Shown here: positions 16,827 to 23,802 of the stretch, piece by piece
Layout: each line of letters opens with the position of its first letter
How positions within the stretch are numbered: position 1 is the first letter of the stretch
From: Lachnospiraceae bacterium
GTDB taxonomy: Bacteria; Bacillota; Clostridia; Lachnospirales; Lachnospiraceae
Assembly (NCBI GenBank): GCA_029068555.1
Contig: JAIECJ010000160.1
Coordinates: 1 to 40,598, forward strand
Direction: 5' to 3'
Length of the DNA stretch: 40,598 nucleotides
Position numbers and translations under genes: made by a program
Notes under the pieces: generated by a model
Databases searched by the model: none
What the model saw: the letters and a program-made list of their open reading frames with translations, nothing else
Told to the model about the DNA's origin: nothing

Positions 16827-17330
16827 TTATTCAGTTCTCGTTATATTCAGCCTGTCTAAAATATCCTCCTGCTTGCGCTCCATAATTGCAGCCTCCCCAG
16901 GTTCCATATGATCATATCCCATAAGATGGAGCATACTATGTGCCAGAAGAAAAGCATATTCACGCATGACAGAATGTCCATACTCCTCTGCCTGTTCATA
17001 TACTTTGTCCACAGAAACTGCTATATCTCCCAAATACAATTCTCCACTCTCAGGATCAAAATAATCCACTGCTGACGCCTCGATCTCCGAAAAATCAGAC
17101 GGACTCTCATAGTCCACATTCGGAAAAGACAACACATCAGTTGGTGTGTCTATTCCCCGAAACTGGCTGTTCAGCTCACAAATTCCCTCATTATCTGTCA
17201 AAAGCACATTTACAGTCACCTCATAGGGACACCTCTCGTATTCCAAGGCTTCCCTAATTACCTTCCCTGCAATTTGTTCCACATCAAATGGAAGCTCCTG
17301 TTTCGTCTCACTCTCTACGCAAAAAGTCAT
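16827..17330 (-). CDS. ybeY: Endoribonuclease YbeY
   Basis: YbeY is a zinc-dependent endoribonuclease that acts in 16S rRNA 3' maturation and ribosome quality control. The metal motif HxxxHxxxxxH is complete: H131, H135 and H141 in AHSMLHLMGYDHME. The upstream LNSQFRGIDTPTDVLSF and GDIAVSVDKV are conserved. The 167-residue length fits. AGGAG lies about 12 nt before the ATG, inside the 3' end of the PgpH-like gene, which it overlaps by 23 bp. Confidence 0.95.
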   Translation of the reverse strand: MTFCVESETKQELPFDVEQIAGKVIREALEYERCPYEVTVNVLLTDNEGICELNSQFRGIDTPTDVLSFPNVDYESPSDFSEIEASAVDYFDPESGELYLGDIAVSVDKVYEQAEEYGHSVMREYAFLLAHSMLHLMGYDHMEPGEAAIMERKQEDILDRLNITRTE

Positions 17331-18543
17331 AGTACAATTTCTCTCCTGTATAAATTTTTTCTATTCCGCCTAAATCCGCCAATGATATATTACTATTATT
17401 TAATAATCCGCTCTCAATCTTTCTGTGTATTATCGCCGTTGCAATCTTTGCGTATTCCGGCTTTGTTTCCTTATTCTCATCTTTGTTTCCCTTGCTGATC
17501 AAATACATGATAGTTGAAACAACACTGTCAGCAAGGTACACTGCTACAGTCTCACGCAGTTTCATCGGCTGCGACTTGTAGTTATACTCCTGTAAAAGCC
17601 GGACTGCCTCAGCAGGAAACTTGTATTCCCTGCAAACTTCCTCTAGGGATTTTTCCTGTTTCTTGCACTCCAAGGCAATAATCTTATGATAATATCCGCC
17701 ATTCTTTGCCACATCGACATCCATATGCAACAATCTTGCTGTCTTTTCAGCAAAATACGCCGTATGTATGGCATTATAATACACCTGCTTGTCTTCTTCT
17801 TTGTATTTTGCAAGCAAAGCAAACTCCTGGTCATTGATGCGCAGATATTTGCCTTTTTCCTTATCTATGACAACTGCACAATAAAACCGCAGAACAATCA
17901 GCGTCATCACAAATGTAATAAAAATATTAATGACAGGTATGATAAACATATCTACAGTCAGCACACCATGACTATTAAACACTACCCTTGCCGTCATTCC
18001 AACGATATGAAGTGTCATCGCAGCAAACATTGGTCCCCCTGTCTTATACTCGTTATCCAATTTTTCAAATAGAATTGCAAAAATAACACCTATTAAAAAA
18101 TAAAGCAAAAATGTAAGGACATCTGTAGCCGCAAAATAAGAACACACACTCAGAAGACCTGCATATGAAACAATACCAGTAACCGTATTGGAGAGTAGTG
18201 CAAGCACAAGTGCGATGGAAGGCACTGCCCAGAATCCTGCATCAGGCAGCATCGGCATCAGGCAGGATATTGCCACACCCAGCAGAAATGTAATCACAAA
18301 CCGCAAAAAATGATTTCCATTGTCATAGTGTAGTGTATCATAAATATCTGATTGAAAAAATGAAAATAATGTCACCGCACAACATGCAGTAAACAAAAGA
18401 AGCAGTATAAAAATATCACGAAACGATTTTTCATAAATATACGCCGCCACACCAACTGCTGGTATAGATATTACAAATATTGCCATTGCCAAAAGCGCCA
18501 TTTGCCAGCCTGATTCTTCTCTTTTTTTCATATGCATTGTCAT
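17308..18543 (-). CDS. Degenerate, shortened PgpH/YqfF-like HD-domain membrane protein
   Basis: A 411-residue protein at the phoH-ybeY position that PgpH (YqfF) normally fills in Firmicutes. It keeps a multi-span membrane region (about six or seven hydrophobic segments in residues 15-220) and a C-terminal helical region in which AIHTAYFAEKTARLL and NGGYYHKI align with the HD-domain core HS...GAYYHDIGK. The HD dyad reads HK (H286-K287) and the following GK is lost. The large extracellular domain of PgpH is absent. Active PgpH hydrolyses cyclic di-AMP; this version probably cannot. AAAGGA lies about 10 nt before the ATG. Confidence 0.7.
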   Translation of the reverse strand: MTMHMKKREESGWQMALLAMAIFVISIPAVGVAAYIYEKSFRDIFILLLLFTACCAVTLFSFFQSDIYDTLHYDNGNHFLRFVITFLLGVAISCLMPMLPDAGFWAVPSIALVLALLSNTVTGIVSYAGLLSVCSYFAATDVLTFLLYFLIGVIFAILFEKLDNEYKTGGPMFAAMTLHIVGMTARVVFNSHGVLTVDMFIIPVINIFITFVMTLIVLRFYCAVVIDKEKGKYLRINDQEFALLAKYKEEDKQVYYNAIHTAYFAEKTARLLHMDVDVAKNGGYYHKIIALECKKQEKSLEEVCREYKFPAEAVRLLQEYNYKSQPMKLRETVAVYLADSVVSTIMYLISKGNKDENKETKPEYAKIATAIIHRKIESGLLNNSNISLADLGGIEKIYTGEKLYYDFLRRE

Positions 18544-18577
18544 ATGGTTTATTTCCTTTGCCTAAATTTTTGATATT

Positions 18578-19609
18578 TTATCTGCGGAATGGCTTTCTGC
18601 TTTTCCCCTGTAGGGAACTGCCTCTGCGGGCAGTTCCAGTATGGCCGCCACTTTGTTTATTCTCGTAGTCTTCATACGCCTTGACAATTTTCTGCACAAG
18701 CGGATGACGCACAACATCCTTGCTCGTCATCCTGATAAAAGCAATATCACTTATTTTGCCAAGTACCTTCTCAGCCACATCAAGCCCCGATTGTACTCCA
18801 ATCGCTAAGTCTTTCTGTGAAGAATCGCCTGTCACTATAACCTTAGAACCAAAACCGATACGTGTCAGGAACATCTTCATCTGTGCCGGAGTCGTGTTTT
18901 GCGCTTCATCCAGTATGATATATGCATTGTCCAGCGTCCTTCCGCGCATATACGCAAGCGGGGCTACTTCAATAAGCCCTTTCTCCATATTCTTCTGAAA
19001 GTTTTCTGCCCCCATAATCTGATATAGTGCATCATATAAAGGCCGCAGGTAAGGATCTACCTTGCTCTGCAAATCTCCAGGCAGAAAACCAAGCTTCTCA
19101 CCTGCTTCTATAGCTGGTCTCGTCAGTATAATGCGCTCCACCTGATGATTCTTAAACGCAGTAATTGCCATTGCCATAGCAAGATACGTTTTCCCTGTTC
19201 CTGCCGGTCCAAGGCCAAATACAATCATTTTGTCCCTTATGGCATCAATATACTTTTTCTGTCCTATCGTTTTCGGTTTTATCGGCTTTCCTGACACCGT
19301 ATGACAGATACACTCCGAATCAATTTCCAGAAGCACATCTTCCTCATTATCCCTAGAAAGTTCCAAGGCATATGACACATTCTGCTCCTGTATCATATTC
19401 CCCCTTCTGGATAACTCCACCAGTTCATTTATAAGTTTTGCTGCCTTACTGACCGCCCGCTGTTCCCCGCTGATTCTGACCGCTCCGTTCCTGTCCGTAA
19501 TGATAACATCCAAGTCATCTTCTATCTTTTTGACATATGCATCATGTTCACCAAAAATATTCTGCATATGCTGTGCCTCAATCTGCATTTCAATCTGAAA
19601 GTTTTCCAA
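18578..19609 (-). CDS. phoH: PhoH-family ATPase
   Basis: A 343-residue cytoplasmic P-loop ATPase. The Walker A motif GPAGTGKT is at about 134-141 and Walker B is AYIILDEAQN, with the family segments GFLPGDLQSKVDPY and TGDSSQKDL. PhoH-type proteins are associated with RNA metabolism and with YbeY. The C-terminus is a Gly/Arg/Ser-rich basic tail of about 30 residues. Translation appears to start at TTG (19609), supported by AGAGGAG about 7 nt upstream; that site overlaps the yqfD stop, so the two are coupled. Confidence 0.93.
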   Translation of the reverse strand: MENFQIEMQIEAQHMQNIFGEHDAYVKKIEDDLDVIITDRNGAVRISGEQRAVSKAAKLINELVELSRRGNMIQEQNVSYALELSRDNEEDVLLEIDSECICHTVSGKPIKPKTIGQKKYIDAIRDKMIVFGLGPAGTGKTYLAMAMAITAFKNHQVERIILTRPAIEAGEKLGFLPGDLQSKVDPYLRPLYDALYQIMGAENFQKNMEKGLIEVAPLAYMRGRTLDNAYIILDEAQNTTPAQMKMFLTRIGFGSKVIVTGDSSQKDLAIGVQSGLDVAEKVLGKISDIAFIRMTSKDVVRHPLVQKIVKAYEDYENKQSGGHTGTARRGSSLQGKSRKPFRR

Positions 19610-19613
19610 TTTT

Positions 19614-20861
19614 TTACTCCTCTATATCTTCATCATCTTTTTTAATTGTCTGTATTGCAACAATCTCTCCCGTCTGTTTTACAACAAGTAAATCTCCGCA
19701 TAATTCCATCCCTTTACTATTCTTTACCATTTTAACATTTTTTTCAACAATTTGTACCCCTTTTTCCTGTAAAGAAAAAATAAATTTTTCATAATTTTCA
19801 GATAATTTACTTTCCATTTCATCTTCTGTATATGTAAAATACTTGATATAGTATTCTTTTCTGTTAATTATTCCATAATATAACGGAAGATAGATATTAT
19901 CAAGAAGGACAACCTGATGCTTTTCCGTAATTGTCTCATATAAATTTTTGCTTTCCCCGATGAAAAAATCCAGAATTGGCATCCCGTCAATATGATAACC
20001 GCCTATCTGTGCAAAAGCCAGTTTTATATTATTGCCTGTATATACCACCACAGGATAACCGCTGCTTATTGCAGTTTTGTATTCAATTGGTGTGCGGATA
20101 TAAATATCCGCATCCGCATCGTATACCTGATATTTTACAACCGTCTTGCTCTCATCATATACAGGAACACTGCCGCTTACAAGAACCTGCCCCTTTTCAA
20201 CTGTATCACCTGCCTTGACTTTGGGAACCCCGTTTCTGGTTACAATAGAAGTGATTGTCCCTGACTCATTTGCGACGATGTCTGTTCCTTTGATTTCGAC
20301 TGGAACAGGCTCGGATTTTTCATTCTCCTTTATTTCGATAAAAAGCTTCGTACCCTCAAAATAAATTGATGTCCATGTCACATTCTGAAATGTCTCCCTA
20401 AGTCTTTTTTCCTTTTCCTCACAGTTTAGACTGCTCTTTTTCATTCCATAGTGAATGGACTCCCGCTCCAGAAAATCTGACAGCTCGTCATCACTCACCT
20501 GGAGATTCCCGATATATTCAATTGCCCAAACATATTCCGTCACATAATTCAGCATAGACAGACATATGATGACTCCTATAAAAAAAATAATCCTTTTCTT
20601 GATAAAAGGAAAATAAAAGGGAAGTCCTCTCTTTTTGACCACACTTGCTTTTGTACCTGTTTTCTTTAATAAAGGAGGCATTTTCACAAAGTCGGAAGCA
20701 TATGCCTCACACATGCAGATATCCTTTTCCTTTTTGATATCCCACAGTTCAATGTCATGCATTCTGCACATATTAAAAAAACGTTCCATGTAATTTCCGT
20801 CAATCCTTATGACCAGACAGCCTCTGACAAAGCGTATCCATCTATTCTGCAAGCGCCCCAC
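19614..20861 (-). CDS. yqfD: Sporulation protein YqfD
   Basis: A 415-residue single-span membrane protein. An N-terminal cytoplasmic domain (RWIRFVRGCLVIRIDGNYMERFFN) precedes one hydrophobic segment near residues 88-110, then a large extracytoplasmic part with GTITSIVTRNGVPKVKAGDTV typical of YqfD (SpoIV-related). YqfD works with YqfC, probably in spore envelope assembly, under sigma-E control in Bacillus. It starts at GTG (20861), one base after the yqfC stop, with AAGGGA about 8 nt upstream. Length fits the family. Confidence 0.93.
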   Translation of the reverse strand: MGRLQNRWIRFVRGCLVIRIDGNYMERFFNMCRMHDIELWDIKKEKDICMCEAYASDFVKMPPLLKKTGTKASVVKKRGLPFYFPFIKKRIIFFIGVIICLSMLNYVTEYVWAIEYIGNLQVSDDELSDFLERESIHYGMKKSSLNCEEKEKRLRETFQNVTWTSIYFEGTKLFIEIKENEKSEPVPVEIKGTDIVANESGTITSIVTRNGVPKVKAGDTVEKGQVLVSGSVPVYDESKTVVKYQVYDADADIYIRTPIEYKTAISSGYPVVVYTGNNIKLAFAQIGGYHIDGMPILDFFIGESKNLYETITEKHQVVLLDNIYLPLYYGIINRKEYYIKYFTYTEDEMESKLSENYEKFIFSLQEKGVQIVEKNVKMVKNSKGMELCGDLLVVKQTGEIVAIQTIKKDDEDIEE

Positions 20862-20862
20862 C

Positions 20863-21165
20863 TCAAGCTTCCCTTATCACCTTTACCTCCTTAATCTGTC
20901 CTGATATTTTCATGTCCTCATTAGAATAATACTCTATTGTAAGACAATCTCCACAGACACAATACTTTACATGATTTCCCTTGATAATAATATCGTGGCA
21001 GGTATAGGAGACAATTCCCTTAAAATTCTCCACAAAAAGCTCTGATCCCCCCACCATATGAAACAGAGTGGCATTTACAACCATATCCTTTGGCAATGAA
21101 AACGCATCTGCAAAGCGTTCTCCCGCACTTATCATTTCCTGTTTCAATATATCGCGTCTACTCAT
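20863..21165 (-). CDS. yqfC: Sporulation protein YqfC
   Basis: A 100-residue protein of the YabP/YqfC family, with the typical ELFVENFKGIVSYTCHDIIIKG and a C-terminal ISGQIKEVKVIREA. YabP/YqfC proteins act in spore coat or cortex assembly in the mother cell. The ATG at 21165 is preferred to a TTG four codons upstream; the Shine-Dalgarno (TTGGGTG) is weak for this window. A 12-bp hairpin and a candidate sigma-E promoter lie directly upstream. Confidence 0.92.
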   Translation of the reverse strand: MSRRDILKQEMISAGERFADAFSLPKDMVVNATLFHMVGGSELFVENFKGIVSYTCHDIIIKGNHVKYCVCGDCLTIEYYSNEDMKISGQIKEVKVIREA

Positions 21166-21177
21166 ATCAGCACCCAA

Positions 21178-21206
21178 AATGAAGTATAGGTTTTCTATAC
21201 TTCATT
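21178..21206 (-). promoter_or_regulatory. Perfect 12-bp inverted repeat in front of yqfC
   Basis: AATGAAGTATAG (21178-21189) and CTATACTTCATT (21195-21206) form a perfect stem with a 5-nt loop. It spans the expected transcript start and overlaps the candidate -10 box, so it could be an operator or a 5' stabilising hairpin. Confidence 0.55.
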
Positions 21207-21232
21207 CTATGTCTTTTATTCAATTACTATTC
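21204..21232 (-). promoter_or_regulatory. Candidate sigma-E promoter of yqfC-yqfD
   Basis: The minus strand reads GAATAGT-N14-CATAGAAT. Against the Bacillus sigma-E consensus (KMATATT-N14-15-CATACAHT) this is 6 of 7 and 7 of 8 matches. yqfC and yqfD belong to the sigma-E regulon in Bacillus, which agrees with the position. Confidence 0.55.
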
Positions 21233-21345
21233 CCTTGATGAGCGGCTTTTTTTCACTGGTGTTATGTCTATTAAATAAGCTTTGCCCGCGGAAGTCTCTC
21301 CAGACGATACACAAGCTCTTTATCACCGCCCAAACTTGAATTAGG
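21222..21345 (-). pseudogene. Possible frameshifted gene remnant upstream of yqfC
   Basis: Two overlapping minus-strand frames give protein-like ends: one reads GGDKELVYRLERLPRAKLI then stop, and the other NRHNTSEKKPLIKGIVIE then stop a little further on. Together they could be one decayed C-terminus with a frameshift. No start codon with a binding site is present, and the family is not recognised. The candidate sigma-E promoter lies inside it. Confidence 0.3.
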
Positions 21346-21511
21346 CTAAGACGGACTCGTTTCGTTTTTGCTTCCTTTTGTAGTCATTGTTACACAAATA
21401 ATGATAGAGAACAATAATATTAAGAAATTTAATGGTAATTTGATAGAAATATGCGTGTGATTATGATATTCTGTTATCGGTACAAATCGGAATTCTTATG
21501 CTTTAAGTACA

Positions 21512-21698
21512 TTAGAGCGTGTTTGAAAAATCATTCCTGCCATCTATATAACGACGCGTATGCGTCGTATTCACCACTTTGCGTGATATTTGCACCAAAT
21601 TCAGGTTACATAGCCCGCTATGCGCCCTTCATTTGGCACAAATCTCCCACAAATTGTGACGCACATCTGACAGAAAGCATTTTTCAAACACGCTCTAG
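21512..21698 (-). repeat. Palindromic MITE-like element, copy D (inverted)
   Basis: 187 bp, in opposite orientation to copies B, C and E. The ends are TTAGAGCGTGTTTGAAAAAT and TTTTTCAAACACGCTCTAG, flanked by TA. The arms match the other copies, but the centre differs (GCGCATAGCGGGCTATG, read on the element's own strand), and the small stem has the loop changed while the stem CGACGC...GCGTCG is kept. Its inner end lies 21 bp before the Shine-Dalgarno of the C39-like gene. Confidence 0.85.
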
Positions 21699-21728
21699 TG
21701 CATGGGAAGAATTATTAGGAGATTGGGT

Positions 21729-22094
21729 ATGAAAGAAATCAAATATATCAAACAACCAACGGAATATTTGTGTGGACAAGCATGTGTTGCAATGATTGCA
21801 AATGTTTCGGTAGATGATGTTATTCAGGTGATGCATAATGACAAAGGAACTGGGAAAAAAGATATTGCAAAAGCATTGGAACATTATGGTATCACTCAGG
21901 CGAAAACTATGACAAAGGCAGATAATTCCACCCCATTACCATCAGTGTGTATTCTCAAAGTATTATTACCAAAATATGGTCACTGGGTTTTGTATTATTA
22001 TGGGAAATACTATGATCCAGAGTTTGGATTGCTGGATGAACTATATAGCAAAGCACGGATTCAGTCTTATTTGGAATTATTTATAGATGAATAA
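21729..22094 (+). CDS. Stand-alone C39-like (papain-fold) cysteine peptidase
   Basis: A 121-residue protein resembling the C39 bacteriocin-processing peptidase domain: IKQPTEYLCGQACVAMIA gives the catalytic Cys (C15 by analogy), GHWVLYYYGKYYDPE gives His85 and Asp96. There is no signal peptide, membrane span or ABC-transporter domain, unlike leader-peptide exporters. AGGAG lies about 8 nt before the ATG at 21729; a start 27 nt earlier overlaps that site and is rejected. The gene is visibly more AT-rich than its neighbours, is on the opposite strand, and is bracketed by inverted MITE copies, which suggests acquisition. No precursor peptide with a double-glycine leader is seen nearby. Confidence 0.7.
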   Translation: MKEIKYIKQPTEYLCGQACVAMIANVSVDDVIQVMHNDKGTGKKDIAKALEHYGITQAKTMTKADNSTPLPSVCILKVLLPKYGHWVLYYYGKYYDPEFGLLDELYSKARIQSYLELFIDE

Positions 22095-22171
22095 TTGTTT
22101 TCAGAGCAAAAAAGGATTCTGATTTGGGATATTGTATTTGTTTTTCATGGAGGAGAGGCATAATGATAGAA

Positions 22172-22380
22172 TCAGAGCGTGTTTGAAAAATGCTTTCTGA
22201 CAGATGTCCGTCACAGTATGTGGGAGATTTGTGCCAAATGAAGGAGACGTAGGGGTCAAAGTCATAAAGGGCAATGCCTTACGTTGACTGAATTTGGTGC
22301 AAATATCACGCAAAGTGATGAATACGACGCTTTGACGTCTTTATATAAATGGCAGGAATGATTTTTCAAACACGCTATAG
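22172..22380 (+). repeat. Palindromic MITE-like element, copy E
   Basis: 209 bp in the same orientation as copy B. The left end is CAGAGCGTGTTTGAAAAATG and the right end TTTTTCAAACACGCTATAG, so both outer TA/GAGC junctions have one substitution. The inner sequence matches copies B and C, including AAATATCACGCAAAGTG. Together with copy D it brackets the C39-like gene in inverted orientation. The second repeat family begins at its last bases. Confidence 0.85.
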
Positions 22381-22545
22381 TACAGTGAAAATTAAGTTTT
22401 GGATAGTTTGACGCAAAATATTTTTCTGAGAGTGCTGCTTCACAAACGCAGGCGTAGCGGTGGCTACGTCGAGACTTGGGGAGTAGTGCTATCAGGAAAA
22501 TAGGCAAGCCCAACTGCCAAGTACTTAATATTCACTGTACTAATA
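22379..22545. repeat. Second terminal-inverted-repeat element (family F)
   Basis: About 167 bp. The left end TAGTACAGTGAAAATTAAGT is mirrored by the right end, which on the opposite strand reads TAGTACAGTGAATATTAAGT. This gives about 23 bp of near-perfect inverted repeat that continues loosely to TTGG. The interior contains GCGTAGCGGTGGCTACG, itself a hairpin. The ends coincide with TA, and its left end shares TAG with the right end of MITE copy E, so one element probably inserted at the border of the other. No transposase is present. Confidence 0.7.
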
Positions 22546-22622
22546 AAGTCTGGTACATCGGATGCCTTAATGATAAATGGTATCTCTAAACGTTCACTTG
22601 ATAGTGATGTACCTAAATATGC
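22464..22622 (-). pseudogene. Open frame continuing after the dut stop, probably a gene remnant running into element F
   Basis: Directly after the dut stop codon the same frame stays open for 52 codons. The first 28 residues (AYLGTSLSSERLEIPF, then IIKASDVPDFIS) look protein-like and lie outside the repeat; the rest is element F. It has no start codon. It is probably the end of an unrelated decayed gene, not a dut extension, because dut ends at its canonical glycine-rich motif. Confidence 0.3.
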
Positions 22623-23075
22623 TTAATTTTTCCCAGTTGTCCCAAAGCCTCCACGGTTTGCCCCTGAAAGCTCCTCAACCTCCTCGAATTCAAGTTCTGG
22701 CTGCTGCTCCATAATTCGGAACTGGCAGATGCGGTCATTTAAGTGGATTGTCGTGTCCCGCATCGCATACATCGGAACAAACCACTGATCATCATTACCA
22801 CAGTAACCGCCCTCACCAGTCTCACGGTCAGGTCCGTCAATCACACCCTGATGATTTACCTGTATCAGACCAAAATTTTTAAAAGTAGAGCTTCTGGGGA
22901 CTACATGCGCCTCGTATCCCCTCGGAAGCTCCACTGCAATTCCCAGGGGAATCAGCTTAAACTCGCCCTGCTTCATCTCGACATCCTCCGAAGCCCTAAG
23001 GTCAATCCAGTTTCCCTTTGATATTTTTTCGAGCTTTTGTACTTTATCTGTAAAATATTTTATCTTTATCCTCAC
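22623..23075 (-). CDS. dut: dUTP diphosphatase
   Basis: The enzyme hydrolyses dUTP to dUMP and pyrophosphate, keeping uracil out of DNA and feeding dTMP synthesis. The five trimeric-dUTPase motifs are visible: the N-terminal [38 protein letters not shown] (longer than the E. coli form, with an insertion), DRICQFRIM and the C-terminal NRGGFGTTG. The start is placed at GTG 23075 ([11 protein letters not shown]) because GAGGAGG lies 5 nt upstream; a further in-frame extension has no binding site. It follows nrdG in the deoxynucleotide operon. Confidence 0.92.
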   Translation of the reverse strand: MRIKIKYFTDKVQKLEKISKGNWIDLRASEDVEMKQGEFKLIPLGIAVELPRGYEAHVVPRSSTFKNFGLIQVNHQGVIDGPDRETGEGGYCGNDDQWFVPMYAMRDTTIHLNDRICQFRIMEQQPELEFEEVEELSGANRGGFGTTGKN

Positions 23076-23115
23076 ATCTGCCTCCTCAATGCCCACTGAA
23101 TATACGTCACCACAA

Positions 23116-23205
23116 ACTTTCCCCATGCTTCGCTTACACTTTTCTTAACTGCACAGAAATCTTAGGACTTCCTATGCCTCACATGCATTTCTCTTAATTG
23201 CACAG
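23116..23205 (-). repeat. Imperfect tandem duplication at the 3' end of nrdG
   Basis: Two units of about 40 bp, 23167-23205 and 23116-23156, both run from CTGTGCA(A/G)TTAAGA to AGGAAGT or GGGAAAGT (minus strand) with roughly 70 percent identity. The first unit encodes the present C-terminus of NrdG. The second would give a related ending, [12 protein letters not shown], and lies between nrdG and dut. It looks like a partial duplication that replaced the original C-terminus. Confidence 0.45.
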
Positions 23206-23783
23206 CTGCCGTTTACGCTGAATGGTACAATATTTTGCTCTGACATTCCTGTCGTTTCACGCCCCATGGGAATATCATCATGGTCGCCGCAATGGAGCAC
23301 TGGAACCATCGGATTTGCCTGCGCAAGCGTGGCTTGTACGTTGATCACACGCTGATTGCTGCTTCCCTTCCATAAAAGCGCTGTATCCTTCTTATCCTGT
23401 ATAAATTCGCCATCCACAAGCACGTCTACATACTTAATCACGGAATATTTCATGGCATCTTCCCACGCATCTCCCGTGTAGAGCCAAATGTTTTTGCCAG
23501 GGTATTTCTCCTTAATTTCCTTTGCAAGCTCTTTCACACCATCTCGATTAGCGCAATGAAGCGGATCGCCGCCGGAGAACGTAATTCCCTCAATGTATGG
23601 CTTGTCAAGCTGCTCAAAAATTTCTGCCTTTGCCGCTGCATCAAACAGCAATCCTCCATCTGGATCCCAAGTCATGGGATTCTGGCATCCTTTGCAGCAA
23701 TGCTCACATCCTGCGACCCACAAAACGACACGAAGTCCATCACCGTTTAACATATCATCTTTCGTAATATTATGATATCTCAT
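23172..23783 (-). CDS. nrdG: Anaerobic ribonucleotide reductase activating protein NrdG
   Basis: A 203-residue radical-SAM enzyme that installs the glycyl radical on NrdD. The cluster motif CX3CX2C is at C26, C30 and C33 in AGCEHCCKGCQNP. ITFSGGDPLHCANRDGV is the SAM-binding GGD segment and IWLYTGDAWEDAM is typical. The ATG at 23783 (MRYHNITKDD) has GGAGGT about 10 nt upstream, so a longer N-terminus is rejected. It starts 19 bp after nrdD. The C-terminus (GSCAIKRNACEA) lies in a small duplication. Confidence 0.95.
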   Translation of the reverse strand: MRYHNITKDDMLNGDGLRVVLWVAGCEHCCKGCQNPMTWDPDGGLLFDAAAKAEIFEQLDKPYIEGITFSGGDPLHCANRDGVKELAKEIKEKYPGKNIWLYTGDAWEDAMKYSVIKYVDVLVDGEFIQDKKDTALLWKGSSNQRVINVQATLAQANPMVPVLHCGDHDDIPMGRETTGMSEQNIVPFSVNGSCAIKRNACEA

Positions 23784-23802
23784 TTTCTTTGTAACCTCCA
23801 CA

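Noticed and set aside
22262-22513. Minus-strand frame of 83 codons spanning element F and copy E (starts MGLPIFLIALLPKSRR)
   Set aside because: It is built only from two repeat families and crosses their junction; such frames are probably annotation artefacts.
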